Shown here piece after piece: positions 57,560 through 64,000 of a stretch of 64,000 bases of DNA. The notes beneath the pieces are model-generated. The model did not search any database and had not been told where the DNA came from. It was given only the letters and a program-made list of their open reading frames with translations. The stretch is taken from positions 1 to 64,000 of the forward strand of contig JAHLJZ010000051.1 in assembly GCA_025602915.1 (NCBI GenBank). The letters run 5' to 3'. Origin of the DNA: Paraphysoderma sedebokerense (taxonomy: Eukaryota > Blastocladiomycota > Physodermatomycetes > Physodermatales > Physodermataceae). The first letter of the stretch is position 1, and each line of letters begins with the position of its first letter. Position numbers and translations under genes: made by a program.

Positions 57560-60500
57560 ATGTCATCTATGAGCAATAGGAGGCCCAAACAGGGTAAGAT
57601 TAGAGGAATCAAAAGACAGGTATATTGTCCGACTTAGATCAACTTCCTGTATTTTTCTGTGCGGACGAAATCTCGATATTCAAGGTGTTCAGGCAACGAT
57701 AGAGACTGTAGTTTTCCTTATCCTGTTTGTCATTTAAACCAACGGTTCATGGCAGATATATTCATTTAATCCGTCTACACAACTTTATTGTTCAATCAGA
57801 AAGTTGATATGAAATGAGATAATCTGCTACGGATGATGGAGAAGAAGTTGATGCTATTGTATTCAGTATTTTAACATTTCGGTCTCTTCTAATTTTTTCT
57901 CAGCAACCCACTGAAACTTTGATGAACGAAACCCTCGCAAACTTATCCAATGCAATCCGAGAAATACACAACAAGAACGCATCCAACTTGTCGTTCGAAG
58001 AGCTCTATCGAAATGCCTACAATATGGTGCTACATCGACACGGGGAGAAACTTTATAACGGTGTGAAGGATGTTATCAAGGAATATTTGGAAAACTCTGC
58101 CGTCGAACGAATTGTGCCTGCCTTTCCTAGTGGGGGTGCGGGGGGTCCAAGTAGTGACAGTCGGGGTGTGGCTGATAGAGAAAAAGAGAAGGCATTCTTG
58201 CAAGTGATTAAAGATGTTTGGGACCACCATATGACATCTCTATTAATGATCAGGGATATTTTAATGTACATGGTAATCTTGCCGGACCATTTTCTCTACC
58301 ATCAACCGCGAGGAACATCTTGCTGACTTTCCCGGCGTTTAGGATCGAGTGTACTCATCACAAAAGCATCTTCCTCTAACGTATGAGCTCGGTATTCTCT
58401 TGTTTAAGGACTGTATTGCTCGGTCCCCGTTACATCCTATACGCAAACACATCCAAGCAACTTTACTCTCAATGATCAAAAGGGAACGGACAGGAGAGAT
58501 TGTGGAAAAATCATTACTGAAAAGTGTAATTGATATGTTAGTGGCATGCGGGGACGGCTGCTTCGACTACGATGGTCTGTTTTTTCAAAACAATACCTGC
58601 AATTAGTATGTCCATTTAACGCTCTCCTCGTAGGACGACTGTCTTCAACACCTCCAAAGTGCTTCGGAGTTTCGTCGCTTCCTCCGGGGACAGTCTATGA
58701 CGTCGATTTTGAAGCGAAATTCTTAGAAGCTAGTCATGAATTCTATTGTATTGAAAGTCAGCTGCTTTTGGGTAATGGAGACGTCATTGGATATCTTCGA
58801 AAAGTAAGAACGCTTTTTGAGAATACATGTGTTGGAGTAATATCAATTGATTCTCTGTTTTTTCAAGATCGAATCCCGCTTATCCGAAGAAGAGGTACGT
58901 GTGGCTGGATACCTTTATTATCCGACTCTGCCCAAAATTATAAGAATAGTTGAGAAAGAGTTGATTCAAAATCATCTTAAAACCATGATTGAAATGGAAG
59001 GTAGCGGTGTTGTCAATATTATCGAGACAAGACGCATAGACGGTAAACTTCAGCGCTTTTTATTCCCTTGAATAAGCAAAATTAAAGTCAGTGAGTTAAA
59101 GCTAACACATTTTTATCTCTTGTTGAACGAAATCATAGACCTCCGTCGGATGTACAATATTTTCTCCCGCGTTCCGACAGGCCTCGAAGAGCTTCGAAAC
59201 GCTATTGCCAATTACATAAAATCACTCGGTCATCAGATCAATTCTAAATTAGCATCACCGAATTCAGTCACAAAATCCGATTCTGCAACAATCTCTCCTT
59301 GTACAACTCCTCCGACTTCTTCTCTCTCACTCAATACTTCTTCTTCTATGAACTCTATTGCTACGACAACTAGTGCAGCCCTGCAATGGGTGTCTGATGT
59401 TTTGAAGCTGAAAGAGGATTTCGAGGAACTGCTAAATGTTGCGTTCAACAAAAATAAAGATTTCCAAACATGTTTTGATGAAGCATTTAAAGATTTTATC
59501 AACGAGAACAAGCGAAGTCCGGAATTTATCAGCTTGTTTGTTGATGATACCTTAAAAAAAGTAGGGAAAGTGGTTTGTATTTGTACTTTATCCCATCTGT
59601 TTTCGCATGGCGTATCTAACTGCTACTTTACACTTCTCTTTACAGCACACCGACGCTGCAGCCGATACCATTCTCAATTCCGTTATTTCCATCTTTCGTC
59701 TCCTGACCCAGCAGGATACATTTGAAAGATATTACAAGCAGCATCTAGCAAAGAGGTTACTGTTGAACAAATCAGCGAGTGACGATGCGGAACGAAGTAT
59801 GGTCAGCAAACTGAAGGTTGAGTGTGGTGTTCAGTTCACACTAAAGCTTGAAGGAATGTTTAAAGATATGACTGTTAGCAAAGATTTGGAGGGAGAGTGG
59901 AAAGGAGTCGTAATCAATGTGCGTATAATTTCTATAGTTTCAGTTATTGTTTTCTTCTTAGATTGGTTCTTGTCGAATTAACGTGATGATTGAATGATTA
60001 CAGCGTCAGAGTCCCCTTCCGTTCGACATATCAGTAACTGTGTTGACAGCTACATTTTGGCCTCTCCCAGCACTACCGCAAATGTGTAATTTGCCTGTAG
60101 AATGTCGAACGTCAATTGAGGCTTTTGAGAAATTTTACCATGGTCGATATAGCGGGCGTAAATTAACCTGGCAGGTTCAAATGGTAACATTCATTTCGTT
60201 CCAGCAATTCTTCTGTTAATTCCAAACATGTATTCGCTTGAAAGTAAAAGCATTCACGGCTAACAAAAACTTGTAGGGAACTGCTGATATAAAAGCACAA
60301 TTCAATACAAAGAAGCACGAAATTAACGTCTCCACATACGGAATGGTTGCTTTGATGATGTTCAACAATCACGACACGCTAACCTACGAAGTACCATTCA
60401 TTTTACCTATTACATCTATCCAAGAACAATATTAATTCAACTTAAATATCTCTTTCTTTTTAGGAAATTGAATCTGAAACAAATATTCCCTCCTCAGATC

Positions 60501-61045
60501 TCAAGCGAACTCTACAAGCATTATCGCTGGCCAAGTACAAAATACTAAAAAAATCTGACCCCAAATCCAAGGAAATCGACCCGTCCACGACATTCACTTT
60601 CAACTCTTCCTTCTCGAATCCAGCATACAGGTTCAAAATTCAAACAATCTCCACAAAAGTCGAAACCGAAGCTGAGAAGAAAGAAACGGATAAAAAAATC
60701 GAAGAAGATAGAAGGTACCTCGTTGAAGCTTGTATCGTTCGCATCATGAAAAGCAGGAAAAGGTTAGAACACAACGAGTTGATTACAGAAGTGACACAAC
60801 AATTGGGAACAAGATTTTTACCGAGTCCGCAAATGATTAAGAAGCGGATTGAAGCGTTGATTGACAGAGAATATTTAGAACGACAAGGGGATCGGTTAGT
60901 TTCTGTTCCCTGTTTCCCATGTGCAATCAACTCCATTATTATCTCTTACTTAACACATTTTTCTCGTCTTTGAATTCTTAACCGAAATTACCATTGCTGT
61001 TGACACTTCGGCGTATCCAGAAAGGTATACTCTTACCTAGCCTAG
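57560..61045 (+). CDS. CUL3: Cullin-3 ubiquitin ligase scaffold
   Basis: Eleven exons (57560-57619, 57904-58272, 58343-58574, 58634-58803, 58868-59042, 59139-59569, 59646-59918, 60004-60174, 60277-60390, 60464-60894, 61021-61045) give 816 residues, against 768 for the human protein. Cullin repeats start with LSFEELYRNAYNMVLHRHGE and MIRDILMYMDRVY, which are diagnostic of CUL3. The cullin homology part has FERYYKQHLAKRLLLNKS and VSTYGMVALMMFNNHD. The winged-helix tail has IVRIMKSRKRLEHNELI, whose Lys near 761 is the expected NEDD8 site. The end RKVYSYLA matches the canonical cullin C-terminus and comes from a 25-nt last exon. Extra length is in two Ser/Gly-rich loops. CUL3 joins BTB-domain substrate adaptors to the RING protein Rbx1. 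The first exon is short and its Met is the less certain part. Confidence 0.94.
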
Positions 61046-61668
61046 CCTAATCTAGTTTTCCATGCACAACCCACGACCCTCATTCCTGCAAGTCCGCAGA
61101 ATGAGTGTAAATTAAAAGCAAGAGACATGGCATCAATGAATTCGAAAATGTATTTGTTGAGAAATTCTTAAAATGTGAAGTCTATAAATCTGTATTTGAA
61201 GATAAATCAATCTGTATTGATACATTCAATTTTTGTGCAGTAATGTTTTGTGATATTATGGATCGAATATAAACATTATACACTGTCTAGCGATTTGAGA
61301 CTGTGTAGTCGAATCCAAACGCGGCATCAATGTGATATCAATACTCTGGCCCGAATTTTCACCAAAAAGAATGAAAGTTTACAACCAAACATATATAGTT
61401 TTAATCACCGCTCTATCGTATACAAGAAACAAAATACAAGAACTTTCTCTTCAGTTTGACAAATCTGCTTCTTAGTATTCTGACACCACATCCTAATTCA
61501 ACCAACCATAAGATTCGTACAAAGCCGCTTTATCTGCAGATTTATTTTCATACATATTTCCAGAAACAATACAAAAAGGAACAAAAGAGTAAAACAAGGC
61601 GACAAGGAAATTCAAAGGTGTTGGACAAAACGGACATAAAGCACATCCCAAACAACCTTGCGATGCAG
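61046..61668. other. Convergent 3' region between cullin-3 and DHCR24
   Basis: About 0.62 kb between two convergent genes, holding both 3' UTRs. Short plus-strand frames at 61250-61713 have no recognisable content and overlap the DHCR24 end. Confidence 0.5.
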
Positions 61669-63886
61669 TTATCCTCTGCTGCTCTTAGCTACTTTGTCAT
61701 AAATGACAGGTAACTTGCCGTCACATTGGTACTTTTGTCGAAGTTTGTTGTACTCACTGTGATCAAACATCTGATTGAACTCTTCTCGGGTCAAGTACGT
61801 GTCTGCGTAAAGAGCTTGGAAACTATTTAAAATACAAAGTAGAACTATATTAGTCGATCGTAGAATCAAACATAAGCAGAGAAAGAACGATCGGAAAACA
61901 AATGAAAATGATGTAAATAAGGGCTGGCAACATACCCTTTGACGCTTCTTACGAACGCTTCGACATTTCTCAAGGCTTTCTTAACATTGAAGTTTTGAAC
62001 ATGGGGAGTACCATAAGCACCGATGTCAACAAACATGGTTTCACCAGAGGGAGTAGGGTTGATTAATCCTCGTTTAGCAGTTTTGTAAACCTGAACGATT
62101 GAAGAGAGACAAGTTAGTTGGGAAATGAAAGCGAATCGGTAAATGTATAAGTGCAATGTCGAGGAGGGATATACATACAGCCATTGGGCACAACCAAATT
62201 GGAAATACGTTTAATTCCTTTTCGAATACGTCTAAACTCTTTTCAAGGGTGCTGATGGGTACCAACATATCTTGAGCAACGTGAAATTTTTCATACAACT
62301 CCTTGGTAGCACTTGTTTGTGTCAACTTCAGCAACGAAATTCTAGGTGGCATAAAATAACCAAGAATGAAGCGTGCGAGAGGATGGTCGCCAAAGGGGAC
62401 AATTTCCTTGAGTTCCCAAAAGATAGAACGGGTGTGGCGGTGATAGTAGTCTCTCAGCGGAATGTATTCGGTGAAGGTAGTCGAAGAAGATGTGGAGGAC
62501 GGTTTACGGTAGAGGAATGATTCAACGTGTTGGTAGAACCAGGGTTTAAACCAGAGGCCGATTGCTTGGATTTTACCATCTTTCGGGACTTTAGCAGCGA
62601 ATTTACCAGTCATAATAACAGCTCGTTCAGGCGAGTAAACTAAACCTTCGACAAAATCGTTTGTGGTGTCATCGGAAACTTCGGTAAACAATTCAACATA
62701 TGATTCTTTAGAGTAACACGGATGGTAGGTTAACTCGACATAAGATGTAGCAGGAACAATCTGCGGCGACGTAGCAGTTTCAAGTTAGCAATACAATCCT
62801 CCATCGATACTCAAGACAAATATTCCAACTTTTAATGAATCAAAGGCGAAAGTTGAATGCGTCTTACCTTCAACTCAGCGCTGACCAAAAACCCAAGGGT
62901 GCCGTGACTCCAAGGGATATTGTAAAACAATTCAGGGTGGTTATCTTTATCACACTTGACTAATTCACCATTTGGTAACACAATTTCGAAAGCGGTGCAA
63001 ATATATTGGAATAGACCGTATTTATGGGACGACGATTCGACACCGAATCCCATAATGAGGCCACCGACAGTAAGATCCTGTGGAATTCAGAATTGAGTTA
63101 ACCAACGAGAAAGGAGTTTCGAAAAGAGGTATAGTGCAAAACATCAAAGCGGAAGAGAAGAGGGAATGAGAAACGTACATCAAGTTCGGGGGTGACGGCT
63201 AGTGTCCAACCTCTCGGAATCAATTCCTTAGTAATTTGACCCATGGTACACATTGGTTCCACACGGACAGTACGTTTAATTTCGTTGACTTCAAGGATAT
63301 CATACAGATCGATGTCGATATTTTTCATGGTTTTCTTGTATTTACCTAATAGATCGAACCGCAAACGATCGTGATCCAGAGCGTTAAGGCGAAAGATCAA
63401 CAGTTGTATCAGTAGAATGAGCAAAATGTTTGTTAGGGTAAAGCAAGAAATTAAGATGAATATAGCTTGAGAACAGAGTTCTGTAGTCCTCTCGCCTGGA
63501 CAGATCCACTATCGAACAAGTCCACAAGTACTCGGCAAATGACAAATGTAATTACCTTCAAACAAGCTCATAGCTAAATATGCCGGTCTGGAAGTGCACA
63601 TTTTGACGCCGTTAGGAGTGTTTTTGACTTGTTCTTGAATTTTCTTGACTTTGTCATCGTGTAACTTTGGGTTGAAAGTTCTCATGAACACCAAGATACG
63701 GGAGTATACATTCCATGTGATATCGTACAGAATAGAAAGTGGAATGAGGAAGAGGACGACAAAGATCCATCTACGGGATTGCAATTTGAGGATTTTCAGG
63801 GGACCACAATCATTTGATACAAGATGTGTTGATTTGTTTGTTTGTCGGTAAACAGACGCGAGGGAGAGAACAGATTGAGAATTCAT
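61669..63886 (-). CDS. DHCR24: Delta(24)-sterol reductase (DHCR24 family)
   Basis: Six exons (63886-63556, 63345-63179, 63077-62868, 62760-62179, 62090-61936, 61822-61669) give 532 residues; human DHCR24 has 516. A membrane anchor near residues 35-60 ([20 protein letters not shown]) is followed by the FAD-binding PCMH domain: [12 protein letters not shown], then [35 protein letters not shown] and [15 protein letters not shown]. The C-terminal half has [29 protein letters not shown] and the ending DKVAKSSRG, all as in the family. The enzyme reduces the C24-C25 double bond of sterol side chains with FAD and NADPH in the ER, a step of cholesterol-type synthesis and absent from ergosterol-only yeasts. 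The start at 63886 was preferred over an in-frame upstream Met because it fits the usual N-terminal length. Confidence 0.93.
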
Positions 63887-64000
63887 CAGCTGAGAGACAA
63901 TCATACATGATACCGCAATGAATGAAACATACCTATGATGGGTGAGGATGTTTACAAAGTTTGATTTCACACTCTTTTGGACTGGGGCCGGAACGTAGTG
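63887..64000. other. Window edge, upstream of DHCR24
   Basis: The last 114 bases lie upstream of the DHCR24 start. The frame stays open to 63970, so a slightly longer N-terminus is possible. Nothing else can be said. Confidence 0.4.

Noticed and set aside
20447-61045. A functional link between the F-box-like LRR array and cullin-3
   Set aside because: F-box proteins pair with cullin-1 through Skp1, while cullin-3 uses BTB adaptors. Being in the same window is not evidence of a shared complex.

Overview
This looks like a nuclear segment from an intron-rich fungus, most likely an early-diverging lineage such as a chytrid. Introns are short (about 40-280 nt) with GTAHGT/GTAAGT-type donors. Neighbouring genes pair typical fungal housekeeping proteins (PUF6, TFIIE-beta, cullin-3, a Vps3844/DUF3844-type protein) with features common in chytrids: animal-type DHCR24 sterol reductase, hybrid histidine kinases with multi-pass membrane sensors, and a large TIG/cadherin-like multi-pass receptor. 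Taxonomy is inferred, not proved. I saw no tRNA, rRNA, CRISPR, transposon or virus-derived sequence. For the recognised intron-containing genes I rebuilt splice forms by hand; every complete one gives an exon sum divisible by three.

Layout. 1-10.3 kb, all on the minus strand: the 5' part of an F-box/PP2 protein gene (runs off the left edge), a zinc alcohol/formaldehyde dehydrogenase, a two-TM protein with an LPSY tail, PUF6, and a secreted/membrane DUF3844 protein. 10.6-19.5 kb, minus: two tandem paralogous hybrid histidine kinases with the same 12-exon structure. 20.4-38.0 kb, minus: a tandem array of single-exon genes that join an F-box-like N-terminus to 20-residue leucine-rich repeats of the LPxLPxxL type. 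Five copies are intact, four broken, two are relics. 39.4-43.9 kb, plus: a large Ser-rich coiled-coil protein. 44.8-46.2 kb, minus: TFIIE-beta. 46.9-56.7 kb, plus: a decayed copy and then an intact 20-exon copy of a large multi-domain receptor. 57.6-61.0 kb, plus: cullin-3. 61.7-63.9 kb, minus: DHCR24.

The conserved flanks carry ordinary cell functions. The interesting parts are three local duplications of sensor- or adaptor-like families: histidine kinases, F-box-like LRR proteins and the giant receptor. The LRR array is the most dynamic. It has a repeat unit of about 1.75 kb, a 148-bp perfectly identical tract inside two otherwise diverged copies, a patch copied from a sister gene, and several frameshifted copies. 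This is birth-and-death evolution of a possible adaptor or recognition family. The two histidine kinases share an N-terminal membrane domain I cannot assign to a named sensor family.
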